Assembly: GCA_023055355.1 (NCBI GenBank)
Contig: JALJCS010000004.1
Location: 27,432,744-27,496,743, forward strand
Length of the DNA: 64,000 bases
Direction of reading: 5' to 3'
Origin: Agelaius tricolor
Lineage: Eukaryota > Chordata > Aves > Passeriformes > Icteridae
Part shown: piece by piece, positions 40,801-52,455 of the stretch
Layout: every line of letters starts with the position of its first letter
Numbering within the stretch: the stretch's first letter is position 1
Notes under the pieces: model-generated
Database searches by the model: none
What the model was told of the DNA's origin: nothing
What the model saw: the letters and a program-made list of their open reading frames with translations, nothing else
Program-made: the position numbers and the translations under genes

Positions 40801-41460
40801 GGATTATCAGTAAAAGCTTTCTTAAATATGAAGAGGTGAAAAAAACAGGGTATATATAGAAGTTGTAAAATATGTTGCATTTTAAGAATTAGTTGAATAA
40901 GCATCCCTCAATAATTTCTTCAAAGTAGATATTCTGCCAGTGGTCCTAAAGGTATTGTCATGGTTTTATAACCATGGCTGTCATAATTCCTATATGTCAT
41001 AATTCCTATACTTCTGATTTTGATCTCCTTGCCCATGCTCATGGTGCTACTCAAAACTGCAGAAACTGTTTGGATGAAAAAGGAATTTTTGGAATCTCGT
41101 GTAATTCATTGTCCTTGGACTTGCAGACAGATTTCCACATATCTTGAAGAAGAAAAGAAAAAAAGGGACTAGTTTTCTGGTTAGGAATTAAGAAAATTAT
41201 TGCTACCTATACATTAAAATTGTGGCTGACTTCAGACTGGAGAAAGGCCAAGGTGTGACTACCCAATTAGAGAAAAGAAGAGGAAGACAGATAGAAAAAC
41301 AAAAAAGGAGAGCATTTGAGGTGCAATAAAAAAACCCAAAAACAGTTGTTTTCTCTCTTCACTCATCACTCTGTCTCTCTCTGTTTGAGAATTCACAGGG
41401 TTCTAGAACTTCCTGTGTTCCATTGACAGGACTCAAAGAAATGGCATGAAACTGTGTCAA
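37861..41460. other. AT-rich noncoding DNA
   Basis: About 3.6 kb with no recognised gene. It contains a T-run near 38580-38593 and a 16-bp tandem duplication at 40979-41010. Two overlapping frames of about 100-118 codons on opposite strands at 37890-38250 have no family resemblance. Confidence 0.55.
40979..41010 (+). repeat. 16-bp perfect tandem duplication
   Basis: TGTCATAATTCCTATA occurs twice in a row with no difference, indicating a recent local duplication. Confidence 0.95.
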
Positions 41461-41488
41461 GGGAGATTTTAGCTGGGAGATTTTAGCT
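41461..41488 (+). repeat. 14-bp perfect tandem duplication
   Basis: GGGAGATTTTAGCT occurs twice back to back immediately before the CR1 copy that begins about 41501. Confidence 0.95.
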
Positions 41489-41500
41489 TTTCCTTTTTTT

Positions 41501-41738
41501 AAGGAAAAAGTTCTTCCCCCAGAGGGTGGCTGAGCACTGGAACAGCTCCCCAGGGCAGTGGTCACAGCAGCAGCCTGATGGAGTTCAAGTGTTTGGACAA
41601 TGCTCTCAGGCACTTGTTGTGACTCTTGGGCCTGTCTTATGTAAGACCAGAGTTGGACTTTGATGATCCTTGTGGATTCTTGTAGAACCTTCTATGGGCC
41701 GTCCAACCTTCAGAACCTTTTATGATTCTGTGATTCTT
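41501..41738 (+). mobile_element. CR1 LINE, 3' fragment, plus strand
   Basis: CR1 3' end beginning at 'aggaaaaagttcttccccc' and running through 'agagggtggctgagcactgg', 'gagttcaagtgtttggacaa' and 'gatgatccttgtggattctt'. It ends in 'atgattctgtgattct'. It belongs to the same subfamily as 26396-26567. Near 41675-41715 an extra stretch, containing two AGAACCTT copies separated by GGGCCGTCCAACC, interrupts the usual short path from GGGTCCCTTCC to the tail. That points to a local duplication within the tail. Confidence 0.92.
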
Positions 41739-42635
41739 TCTGAATATCAAGAAGTATCTATAAATTTGCTATAGCAGAACCAAGGAAGTCCTGGTCATTG
41801 GTGCCAGTAATTAATTTTTTAAGTCATCACAGAGGTTGATTCCCTTCTTTTATGGGGATCTTGGCAAAAGTGGGACAACCCCCTCTCCATGTAGAATATA
41901 GCAACATAGTGTATTAGTCAGCTCCCAGTAGGGACAGCAGTGAGAAACAGCCCAGTCTCTGGAGAATGTAGGATAATCATATGTTAGCCAGAGATGTTGA
42001 AGAGATGCCTTTTGGCTTGATAGAGCATCATGATCTCTGTTCCTTTATGCAAAATGGGTCAGTGAAGCATTTGAATAAGCAAGGAACTTAAACTCACATT
42101 GCAGTACACTGCCAAGTGTGGATTGTTTCCTTTAAGAGTATTTACCCTTCCTCTGGAATACTTCCAGCCACTTTGAAAATGCAAGGTGTGTTTCATTATT
42201 AAGGTTCACAGCTATATACTGACTCAGATGTCAGAATTTCCATTAAATGCTTCAGTGACTGATTGTCAGGGATAGGCATAGGAGTTCTTGTACCTCCCCT
42301 CTTTATCCACTGAATGTCACCTCCATCCTTAACATTAGGTGATTGTGGTTAACCTGCAAGTCAGACTGTAAAGAAAGCAATTATATAAGAGCACACTCCT
42401 TTGGCAAATTGCAAAGGAAGGTACATACCTACAAGGTGGTAAAGAGGCAATGTTTAAATCTTGGCAGAGTACAGAATGAATTGGAAATGGTTAACCACAA
42501 AGACTTCTTGCTTCAAAGTTGTTGCAGGAATAACACTTTCCCCTCCAGTGTTTATACTATGGAAATAACTATGTGACGTTAAAGTAGTACTAGTAATTAG
42601 AAAAAACTTGGCTAGACTGCCTCATAGTATATTCA

Positions 42636-42650
42636 AAAAAAAAAAAAAAG
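42636..42650 (+). repeat. Poly(A) tract, about 15 nt
   Basis: A-run followed by GCTGTGCACA. No retrocopy is recognised. Confidence 0.9.
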
Positions 42651-43509
42651 CTGTGCACATTCACTATCAATTTCATCCCAGTGGCATTACTTAGCATAGT
42701 TAGTATTAAGATTTGAAGCTATTTTGCATAAACAGGATGACAGCTCAACACAGTTGGGGGTGTTTTTATTGCCAATTTAAATGGTGTTAAATTAGTGAGT
42801 ATTTAAGCTATACTAAAACAATTTAGGGTCCAATCCACAAAAGTCTTGGCTCCAGAATATTGTAATATGAATGAAAACCTCATTTTTAGGCTTCTGTTCA
42901 ACACATTGCTTTGCAACTGCAATCACTTTCAGTTTAAGTATGTTATTGCCTTTCTTAGAACTACCCCGTCTCACAAGAAATGCAATTGTCTCAAGTATGT
43001 GATCTCATTAATGGGACTAGGGATGCACAGTTCAGTTGAAAAGCTGAAAAGTTGTAAGATTATCAACAGTAACTCATAATCATAGCAATAATAATTAATG
43101 AAAAGGATGCATTTAGGGCTTTCAAAGCATAAAATATACCTACTGAAGTTGTCAATGGTTAGTACATGGAAATGAAAAGCTTCAACTCTAAATTGGCTTC
43201 CCTCCTTAAAGAGAATTGCTGTGCACTTACCTATTAGCAAATGTATAATTTCTTTGGTGGTTTTTCCCCCAGCATAAGGGAAGAATCGCTCAGAAGGCCT
43301 GGTTTCATATACCTATTGTGTCTGCTGTTGAGGGACAGAATGCTGCAGCACCAAGAGGTCCAGGCACTTTATGTGTAGAGCTGTGTGCTGTGCCTTCCAG
43401 AGGCTCATGTGCTTTTGGGTTAGTCAAGCAAGTAAAGGGAATTAATGGTGCCATCAGCTGTGAAGGCAGCTATTTTCCCGCCCTCTGTGCTAGAGGAAAT
43501 GTGCTGCAG

Positions 43510-43592
43510 GATTTTTTTGGGGGGTTTTTTTGTGGTTTTTTTGGAGTTTTTTGTGTTTTTGTTTTTGTTTTATTTTTCTTTTTTTATTATAA
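43510..43592 (+). repeat. T-rich / G-rich low-complexity strip
   Basis: Alternating T-runs and G-runs (T7-G6-T7 and similar) followed by GTTTTT units and a T-run. The adjacent 94-codon frame, ending in Gly/Phe/Val repeats, is a translation of this strip and not a gene. Confidence 0.9.
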
Positions 43593-45537
43593 TAGATTGT
43601 GAGTAAGATGGAGTAAAGGAAAGATTTGAAGGATCAGAGAGAGATGAAATTTTTACAGTTGGCACTGCTGTTCTTTTCCTTTTTTTAAAAATTTTTCCCC
43701 CCTCCATGTTTGAAGATACAGTGTAGCCACCAAATTGTTCATGAGTCATTTCATTCTGGTGACATATATATTTGAAGATTTTATTGGTGGATTTTAGAAG
43801 CTATTTATTCTTCAGTTACTGTTTTATTTACATATCTGATAGATAGATGATATGACTGATAGATGTGCAACCATCTCTCAGGAAGCAGAAACCTCATTTC
43901 TGTTTTTTCAAAATAAATGGTTTGCTAACAGACAGGAGTTTCACAAACATACTAAGTCAGATACTCCTTATTGTTCTGTGTTTTTAATAAGTTCCTGTTG
44001 GCACACATACAGTACCTGTGACTGCCTATCTGTTGAAACAGAGTCTGACACCAGGCAGTTGTGAATTACACCAGTCTCCATACAAACAAAACTCTGCATA
44101 ACATTGTGGAATGCAAGCAGTGTTTTTCACTGGCCTGGATGCTCAGAGGATGCTGGTCTTTCAGACAGCACTTTCCCAAATGTAGTAGAGCATTACTTAA
44201 GAATGGGAATTTTTACAATCCCATCTGGTATTACTTATTTAAAAGGAGAAATGGGTAGGCACAGTGGACTAAAGTGTGACTTTCTAAAATGGAGACTTCA
44301 CATTGCCTTCTGCTTCATGCAGCTATCTATCTACCTCATTTTAATTTTGAGATGCATATTCCCTTCTAAAAGAGGGGAATTACTGGGAGTAGGGAGTTTC
44401 ATGCAGAGAAGAGCAGGTGCTTGCATTCAGTTTCACACAGTCTTTCTTTGCTCCTCCACCCTTCTCATACTCACCATTCACAATTATTACCTCTTTTTAC
44501 CTTTCTTTTTAACATTATCTTATTTCTTCTCTTGAGCCACCTTCTGGTAGATCATAATGAAAGCAGAAAGGCTTTGTAAAACCTGTATGTGACTATACAT
44601 GAGCAAATATTGAAGGTGAAAATTCAGCTGGCTCCATATCTTCTTTTCTTTCCCAGGCAGGCTTATCCAGCTGGCTGCACACCTCTGGAGGTTTGCTTCT
44701 GACAACTGGAGGAACTAAAGCCAAATAAAGGGTTGTGGTGAAAAATCAGAGCAAATCAGCTGGAGCATGGGGCTTGGGTCAGAATCTTTTGCTTTCCCTT
44801 AGAGAAGCCTTGGGACTTTTTTTCTGTTATTGATGGGTTTTGATCTTCTAAGTGTTTTACAAATGTAGTTAAGCAAGTCTCACAATCCACTGCAAAACTG
44901 GTCATAGGCCATTTCATAGAAGGGATATAATTGGAAAATTAAGTCACAGCAACAGAAAAGAATAACATGAGACAAGGTAGAGATCCCAGATCTATATTGA
45001 CAATGTTTGACCATGCTTCCCTTGATCTGACATAATGGAAGAACAAATAGTGGCACAGCTGATGGTGTACACCAAAGTGCACATTATTTACTTCAGTTCA
45101 GATTCTAACCAGCTGGTACCCTGCAAATCAGAGAGAGCATTTCAGTGCTCACAAATCAACCACTGCTGCTTCTCATCAAACTGTTTCTATAGTTGGTTTG
45201 GCACCTTGCTGTACAGACAGGTATCATATTGTTAGTATGGGACTGAATATACCAATGATGAGGTAATGTTCCTATGGAAGTATCTACGCTAACAGATGAG
45301 TTCATACAAAGACCCATAATATCATTACGCAGCTGCTCAAATGGATGCTTTCTTTATTTTAACTTTTGGAATAATTGTACTTGAGAATCTCGGTTTTCAT
45401 CAGAAATATTAAATGCTTGCCTTATGTCTGAAAGAATAATAATTGGAGTGTGAGAGAGCAGGGGCCTGAGTCTGCAGTCAGCCTGACACATAGATCTAAG
45501 ACTGAACTGCTTTTGTTGCTGTCACTATTATTTTATT

Positions 45538-45563
45538 TCTGGTTGATATATCTGGTTGATACA
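45538..45563 (+). repeat. 13-bp near-perfect tandem duplication
   Basis: TCTGGTTGATATA is followed at once by TCTGGTTGATACA, with one difference. Confidence 0.9.
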
Positions 45564-46332
45564 CGGGCTCTTTGTTGATATTATTCCGAGACTTACTGAT
45601 AGCTTAATAGAGCTACAAAGTATATAGTCAACTGTGCTACTAGTATTGAGAAGGGGATGTTTGCTGGCTGATGCAGAGTTCAACTTTTTTCCTCTGACAT
45701 AAAAATCTCACAAAAAAGATTATCAGCACCTTGAATTGAATGACTGATAATGAATTCCTTTGTTGATAACTAGAAATTGAGCACAGCTCCAAAACCTTCC
45801 TGAAGAGAAGGAGCCCTGAAGTTCCCTGCGGCTTCTTCTATCATACCAGCATATAGCACGTTTAAAAGCAACTGTACTCCAACTCACCAACAAATAGAAA
45901 TACATTAATAGAAATGAGCATTAAAAGTAATAATGTGACAGACACAGCAGCTATTTCAGTGATAGTACAGCACCTGCAAGAAGAGCTCTGAGGATGAAAT
46001 AACAACAGAAGGGATATTCTCATGGTATTACAGGGTTCTTGTCAAATAATTCATGTTAGTATACAAATACATAGCAAAAGGCCTCTGAGCATGCCCATAC
46101 TCATACAGAAGTGCTCTGAAGCCTTAATTAGGCACAGCCAAAGAGTGACAGGGAGTTACTAGAGAGCTTTCCCTCCAAATTGCCTGCCTCACCAGCTTTT
46201 AGCAAGCATGACACCTTCTCAGAAATGGTATCAAAGCAAAGATCTAAGCATTATTCAATGAAAAACATGGGAGGCAAAAGTTTGTATATCACAAATAATT
46301 ATATTCGAAATTTGGATGTAAGGTTTGTCTTA

Positions 46333-46384
46333 CCGGTCAAATAAGAAAACTTTTTTTATTTGACCGGCCGGTCAAATAAAAAAA
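46333..46384. repeat. 34-bp perfect palindrome plus a third copy of its arm
   Basis: Positions 46351-46384 form a perfect palindrome with no spacer: T7, ATTTGACCGG, then CCGGTCAAAT, A7, centred between 46367 and 46368. Just upstream, 46333-46344 repeats CCGGTCAAATAA in direct orientation with the right arm, 35 bp away, so three copies lie in alternating orientation. Spacer-less palindromes are unstable in replication, so this is likely to be young. See the finding for the proposed origin. Confidence 0.95.
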
Positions 46385-49300
46385 TCTAGAAGACTTCAAA
46401 TATAGAATTTGAAGGTTTGAAGACTTAAAAATTGCAACTTGATATTAGTTTTGTACCTGGAGTATTTAATAGAGTAATTTAATGGATTTTTGGAAGATTA
46501 CATGGTAATTATATTGCAATGAATGGTGACTTAGTCTGGATTGTGAATGACATAGAACAAGAAAACTTACTTCCTTATAAAGATAATGGAAATCTCTGAA
46601 TTTTAAAGTCTAAAAATTGTTTTAGTAGCCATTACAACAATTAAGCAAACACTAAAAAGAGACAACATAGGACTTAACTGATCAGTTGCCTGGTCAACAT
46701 ATCATCAGGAAAAAATTAAGATATACAGGACAGCTTTGGTTACCACAAATGAATTCTGCTGCTTATAAATCCACTGCAAGAGACCCTGAAGTCATGCACC
46801 TTGCTACACTGACTACTGCACCATCCCTCACCCACCTGCTCTGTCCCAGGCTATCAGCCATGTCAAGGGCTTCTTCTTCAGGAATTTCTGAAGGCGCTTA
46901 CACCTTTCTTCTTGAGTGTTTATGACAGCTGTGTGAGGCAGTACACAATTAGGCCCCAGAAGAGCTTTTTCTGCAGCAGAAACAGCTGTATTTGCGTGTG
47001 GATCAGCAAACAGGGCAATAAAATCTGTGCTCAGACTGAAAGAAAGAAGGCAAAAAAAAAAAGCCTACTTGTAACTTCATCAGCTTTTCTCTAAATACAA
47101 TAGCGTTATACATGAGTAATGCAATTATATAAACTACAGTTAATTCAAAAATGTAACTCCCCCACAAAACCATATGAAATTATATTCATGAAAATATATT
47201 CATGTACACATTGTGCTTAAACTATAGAAATGCGTGGCTGAACTTACAGCTATACTTTCAGAAAGAACATCTTTTAAGTTCCTTCTTGACAAACAGCATA
47301 CGTGTGGCGGGACTCAAAATATTTGGGAATCCAGACCTGTTTCCAGTGTCCTGAGAGACTGGTTTCAGAAGAAGCATGACTTCAGCATCACTACTGCTAC
47401 AGAGTCCAGCTAGTACTGGCTGAATTTAACAAATTGCATGAGCTGAGTCATGTCGGTCCTGTGTCACAACAGCCAGCCACATACAACAGGGACAGGCTGC
47501 AAAGAGCACAGACTGGGTACATGAACCAGCACTGTGTTAGGTGCTACCCTCACCTGTCACATCCCCTTTCAAAGATGAATATTCTCAGAGGTGAGTTTAA
47601 GTAAGAGAAAGGTGTGTGTGTTTGTGTGCCAGGCGATGGTTGGAATATACATCTGAGTATCAGCTTACTGGCATGGGAATGTATGTATTTCCATTGCTTT
47701 GGATGAGAAGCAAGGCCATGAAGGAGCCTCTAAAATATGTCCAATATAGAATAGACATTTCCAGCAGCTAGAACTGACTCAGGTGTGCTAATTATTCACA
47801 CCATTAATAAGAGTTGCTTCTTTTATCCAACCACTTGAGTACATATTAAACATTGCATTCGCTGCTAAACCTGTTTATGGGTAATAGTTTTATCAAAGTT
47901 ATGAAATTGTTAGCAGAAAGATTCAGGAATAGAAAAGGGGCATTGTGGTGAATGACAAGTAGAGACTAGTTCCAGTAGCTTTCAAATTTGGCAAAACAGT
48001 AGTCAGTCCTTCTCTCTTGAAGGTCACTTAAAAATTCTAGCTGTACTGTAAACATTATTTTCCATATAACAGTGCCACACAAAGTCCAAAGCAGTCCCTT
48101 AATATAAAATATCAATTCGATTTTTCTCAGGAGATTAGCTCTTCCTTTGCAATGCAAATATTTTCAAGTGTACTAAACACATTCTAGCACCTCAGTATAG
48201 GGACTAAACTATTTGCATGCAAAATTACCCAAAGTAGGCAGACTGGCACAAGCTTATGCTTCTGCCATATGTGCTGAAGAATTTAAGCCAGGAAACTAGT
48301 AGTATCTGGATACTATTTACAATTTAAATTTGACTTTATATTATTATTCAAAAGAGAAAAAAAAAAGGTAACATTAAAATTAATACTATATGTAACGCTA
48401 AGTTTACCCCAATGTCTTCTGATTATAATTTTCCACTTAAAAACTTGATCCAGGAAATGCAGAGAATTTTCTCATTATAATTCTCTTTTTTTTTCTCATA
48501 ATGCTTCTACATTTTAGATACCTTTTAAAAAAATCTGTAGGCTGTATCCCTCACATTTCTCTTAGACATTAGTTTATGTGTCACTTCACATTTTCTCCCA
48601 CACACTTGTGTGTAGGAGGCTGCCATTGAACTTTGTAGCATGGCAGAGTAGAAATCTTTTTTTTTTTTTTTTGCCTGGTAGATATTCAGGGCCTACCACA
48701 GCTTTTGCTTGCATCACAATAAGTTTTAGAGAAGCTCTGTGGATTTTGGATTAGCTGCCGTAGTTTTGCATTGACAAAATGGAAAAAAAAAATTAGATCG
48801 GCTGTAATTTTCAGTGAAATACCACACAGCCCTTGTGCTTCCAAAGTTCATGCAAACATCATTTCCCAAAAACAGCTATTAGCACAACATGGGACAGGGG
48901 ATGGAGGGAGGGGACTTGCCATGGTTATACTTTTGCTAGGTCTTGGCCTGCAGCGCCCATTGACACTCTACACTGACTGCTGGCAGCAGCTGCCCTCCAT
49001 GGGTGAGTATCTCCTGCCAAGGGAGCCTGGGCTCTGTGGCTGCACTGTGCTGCCTGTCCCACCCAACTGAAGTGGCAGGCATAGTTTGAATGAAGCCAGC
49101 TTTGTGCTTCAGTGTAGGTGCCTAAATTGTGAGTCTTGGTTATAATTTATTTGGCTTGAAGTACCGCCTCCCCAAGGAGCTGGGTGTTCAATAACATGCT
49201 CTTCTTGCATCAGTGCAAGGTGATACCTCTGTAAGTATCTTTAGGTAATTCTATCCTTTTCCTCTGAAAAGAATTCAGTAGGAAGAAATACCTACGCTTT

Positions 49301-50329
49301 TTCTTTCTTTTACACTTAAAGGAAATCCAAGAAGCTAAAAGCGATCAGTAAGAGCAACCCCAAAATTAAGGATTGTGCCTTCAAAATCAGTTTCAGCAAT
49401 ACAAGCAAAACAATTTCCAGAGAAAAATATTAAATTTATTTATTCCCAGTTTTTGTTCATGTTTTACAGTAATTGTGTTGAACAGCATGGTAAGCAAATC
49501 TGCAGAATGGCTGGGAAAGCAGAGCTATCAACACAGGGCATTTCCCCTCCTTTGGAGCAGCAGAGAAGCACCTCACCCTTCTCACACTTACCTTCACTAT
49601 CAACTCAGTGGAGCACTCCCTGCTAGAAACTGTCATTGGCCAAAACAGAATCAATTCTGTATTTCTCCTTCCACCTGGTATCTGAAAATAAATCTAACTT
49701 CCACTTGATTCTTGAAAGAAGTACAAGAGTTAATGCTTGCTCTAGTTCAGCATCCCAAGTTAGCAGATAATTTTCCCAAACAGAAAAGTAAGTGAGAATA
49801 CTAGTGTAATTTTTTTCTCCTGAATGAAATCTGGACACAAAGAGAAAATTCTTGTCTGGTACAAATTTGACACACCTTCTGTGGCCCTTTGGCTATGTTG
49901 AACTGAATAAAGATTATATTTTATTGTTCTTATTATTGCTGCTTTCCAAGATAAAACTGATCAATTTTTATCTCACCACAACCATGGCATCAAAATACAC
50001 CCAGATATTTATCCAATGTATTTATATTACTCAAAAATGCATATCCCCATGCCTCTTTTCCATTAAAATGGTTACAATGGGTCACATACCCAAACAAAAA
50101 AATGCAAATTTTAAGTTTGATTCTGTCTTCCTACAAATCATCATATTTTATTTGTTTTCAGTCTCAGAAGAGCTGAACAAATACTTCAGTGAACTCTTTC
50201 CTGAGAATATTTTGCTGTAAGAGTATCTCTCTTTTACTGACTATCCAAAAACATCCCACAAAAGTACTCAAAAATTGTGGTTTTGTGGCAAGTTTAGTGG
50301 AAATTCTCCACACTGCATGTCTACCCTTG
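46385..50329. other. AT-rich noncoding DNA
   Basis: No gene recognised in about 3.9 kb. A short duplication of AATATATTCATG lies near 47180-47204, a TG-rich strip near 47611-47628 and a T16 run at 48657-48672. Frames near 48771-49070 and 49373-49708 reach about 100-111 codons but match nothing known. Confidence 0.5.
48657..48672 (+). repeat. Poly(T) tract, 16 nt
   Basis: Uninterrupted T-run. No minus-strand retrocopy is recognised next to it. Confidence 0.9.
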
Positions 50330-50650
50330 CGTATTAATAGCAGCGCAGTTTAAACGCTGGTTTGATTTCAAACACTGAATTAATGAAGTGCAAATCCCAG
50401 CCGAGACAAGTCTCTACTGAAAGGCATGCCGACATCTCCCTCTGCTGCCGTCAGGGCGGTGCAGCGGCTGGGCCATCCTAGAGGGATAATTTGGGAGCTC
50501 ATCCCGGCGTCCCCTGAGCGCAGCCGGCACTTTGTGTGCTCCCGTTGTGGGAGCAAACCCATTAAATGCAAGACCTTCCCTTTGGCCTATTTCATATTAG
50601 CCTTTTCGCTCAAACTGTGCATTGCTAAACACGCCGTGCACGTGGTAATG
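50330..50650. promoter_or_regulatory. CpG cluster, possible regulatory element or exon
   Basis: About seventeen CpG dinucleotides fall within some 320 bp, while several kilobases on either side have very few. The core (50395-50560) is GC-rich, with CCGGCG, GAGCGC and GCCGGC motifs. A canonical CACGTG E-box sits at 50639-50644. No TATA box or named promoter element is evident, and the 84-codon plus and 63-codon minus frames here match no known protein. Retained CpGs suggest protection from methylation or recent arrival. A small CpG island, a conserved enhancer or an old GC-rich insertion are all possible. Confidence 0.3.
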
Positions 50651-52455
50651 AGCTCTTTGAAGTGTTTTCCCCTCTTCTAGAAAAAAATCAACTTGCAGGC
50701 GCTTCCTTACACAGTGCAGATCTGGAAGGTGTCTTGTACCAGATTTCCTCTCCTCACTTGCACAGAAAATCAAATCTCCATTGAAAAGCCTCTGAGAAAC
50801 TTGTAGAAGACTGTTTGACCACTATAAAATCAAGATATAGGATTATAAAGTCAACTTCTGCATGCATAATCAGGGGAAAAGTATTCTTGAAAATTAGGAA
50901 CGGGGTCCAATTTGTGGCTGGCTTTTGAACAAATGTGCAAGCAAGATGTGCAAAATGTCTCTGCCATGCAGACATTTTCTCATGAGGAGAATCTGTGACA
51001 GCGCTTAATGAACGGGGGAGGAGGTGGCTATGGGGTCACAGTTCCCCCTTCCAGCCAAGGAGAATGACCTGCAGAGAAAGTGACGCCAGCTTTCTCCCAC
51101 AAAGAGTTCTGTCATTGTAGGAGTGCAAGGGCACCTCCAGAAGGGCCCTCAGCTCTGACATTTCAACTCTTTTGAGTATGGGATGAGACTTTCAAAGGAT
51201 ATGACTCTTCTATTGGAATCATTGCTTTTTGTTTCTGTCTCTGTGATTAAGTTTCCCTTCTTTATCTAAATCCATGCAAACCTGTCAACCCCATCACCCA
51301 TCTCTGCATAGAATTGCTATCCTTTGAGCACCTGAAATAACATATGACAGACCTATCCAGTCTCACTCATTTGAAGTGAGCTGTCTCCTTTTGCTTTTGG
51401 CTTCATTTTCATGCAGCCGTAAAGATTCATGGCATATATCAATGGAAAATGTAATATAACACTCAGAAGTTTTCAAATCTCACTCATTCAAATGAGTGTG
51501 ACTTGACAAGTCTGATGTGATAAAATAATGCAAAGGGGTTTAAAGATTTCACTTAAATGCACAACGAAATGAAACCTTTTTTCCTTCTTTTTTTTCCCTG
51601 TGTTTTTTAAAACTTTAAAAATGAATTCTAAAAGGCTGCATCAAGCAGATGCAGAAAAGGGGAAGACTCTTAATGTAAAGTCTGTCATTTTTCGCCAGCA
51701 AACAAGAGTGTTTTGCCATCACCCTCACACTAGCAAAGTTTTACAAGAGGAGATGGAGAATGGGATTGATGTAGTCAATTGCAGATATGAAAAACTAGGA
51801 GTTGTGTACAATGGAGTAGTGTATTTACCAGAATAGACTTGAAAAGAAAGAACTATAAATTAACTAAGAATTTTGCTGTTACCTCACCTTAGCTTCCGCA
51901 CTGTAAGAAGAGAGAAGCAGAGAGGCAGCAAAATCAGAATGAAAGCTGGTAAAAAACAGGTGTCCCATCTACATCTAGATGAGTGTTCCAGTTAGTATTT
52001 GATAGTTGGCTGATTAGATGTTAGGGTAGGAAAAAAAAAAGGAAAAATACCTACACATATTAAAAAACAGAGGGTTTACAAATACTGGTGATTTTGAGTC
52101 ATTGCAGGTATTGAAGACATAAAAAATAACAGCTAATTTGAGTGGCTGAGTATAGGCCTCTCGATTTCTTTTTAATACATAAATAGTTGTGTATGAGTCC
52201 TTAGAATAACTGAAATCAGACACATTCTGCTGAGGCTGGCAGGACCAGAAAGCTCACATCTTGCTTGAAAGTTTTCTTATTTCTTTAGACATGAGAATCC
52301 AGCTTCTTAATTTTATGGACACTCTTTTAAAGACCAGCATGAAATGTTCTACATGTAGTGTGATCTAATGAAGTGCACTGCACTTATGACCTATAACTCC
52401 ATGGTGAAATGAGATTTGATTGAAAAAGAAACCCCAAAAAAACCCGTGTATGTAC
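50651..52455. other. Noncoding DNA, no gene recognised
   Basis: Slightly GC-richer to about 51180, then AT-rich. A plus-strand frame with an ATG at 51621 ends at 51836 and is described separately. Nothing else is recognised. Confidence 0.5.
51621..51836 (+). other. Small open frame, about 71 codons, unknown
   Basis: An ATG-started plus-strand frame with a fairly balanced amino-acid composition (charged N-terminal third, then a Cys/His-containing centre and a VVYNGVVYLPE-like end). It stands out from the Phe/Leu-rich shadows nearby. No family is recognised, no promoter is evident and the length is within chance expectation for 64 kb. Listed only so that it can be tested for conservation. Confidence 0.1.

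Larger units (their letters stand above)
41739..46332. other. AT-rich noncoding DNA with simple tracts
   Basis: No gene recognised. It holds an A15 run at 42636-42650, a T/G-rich strip at 43510-43592, GATAGAT-type repeats near 43839-43864 and a 13-bp duplication at 45538-45563. A plus-strand frame of 143 codons at 44104-44535 is hydrophobic and AT-driven, without a known match or splice support. Confidence 0.5.

Noticed and set aside
44104..44535. 143-codon plus-strand frame
   Set aside because: It is hydrophobic because of T-rich sequence. There is no known domain, no splice or promoter support, and an overlapping alternative frame.
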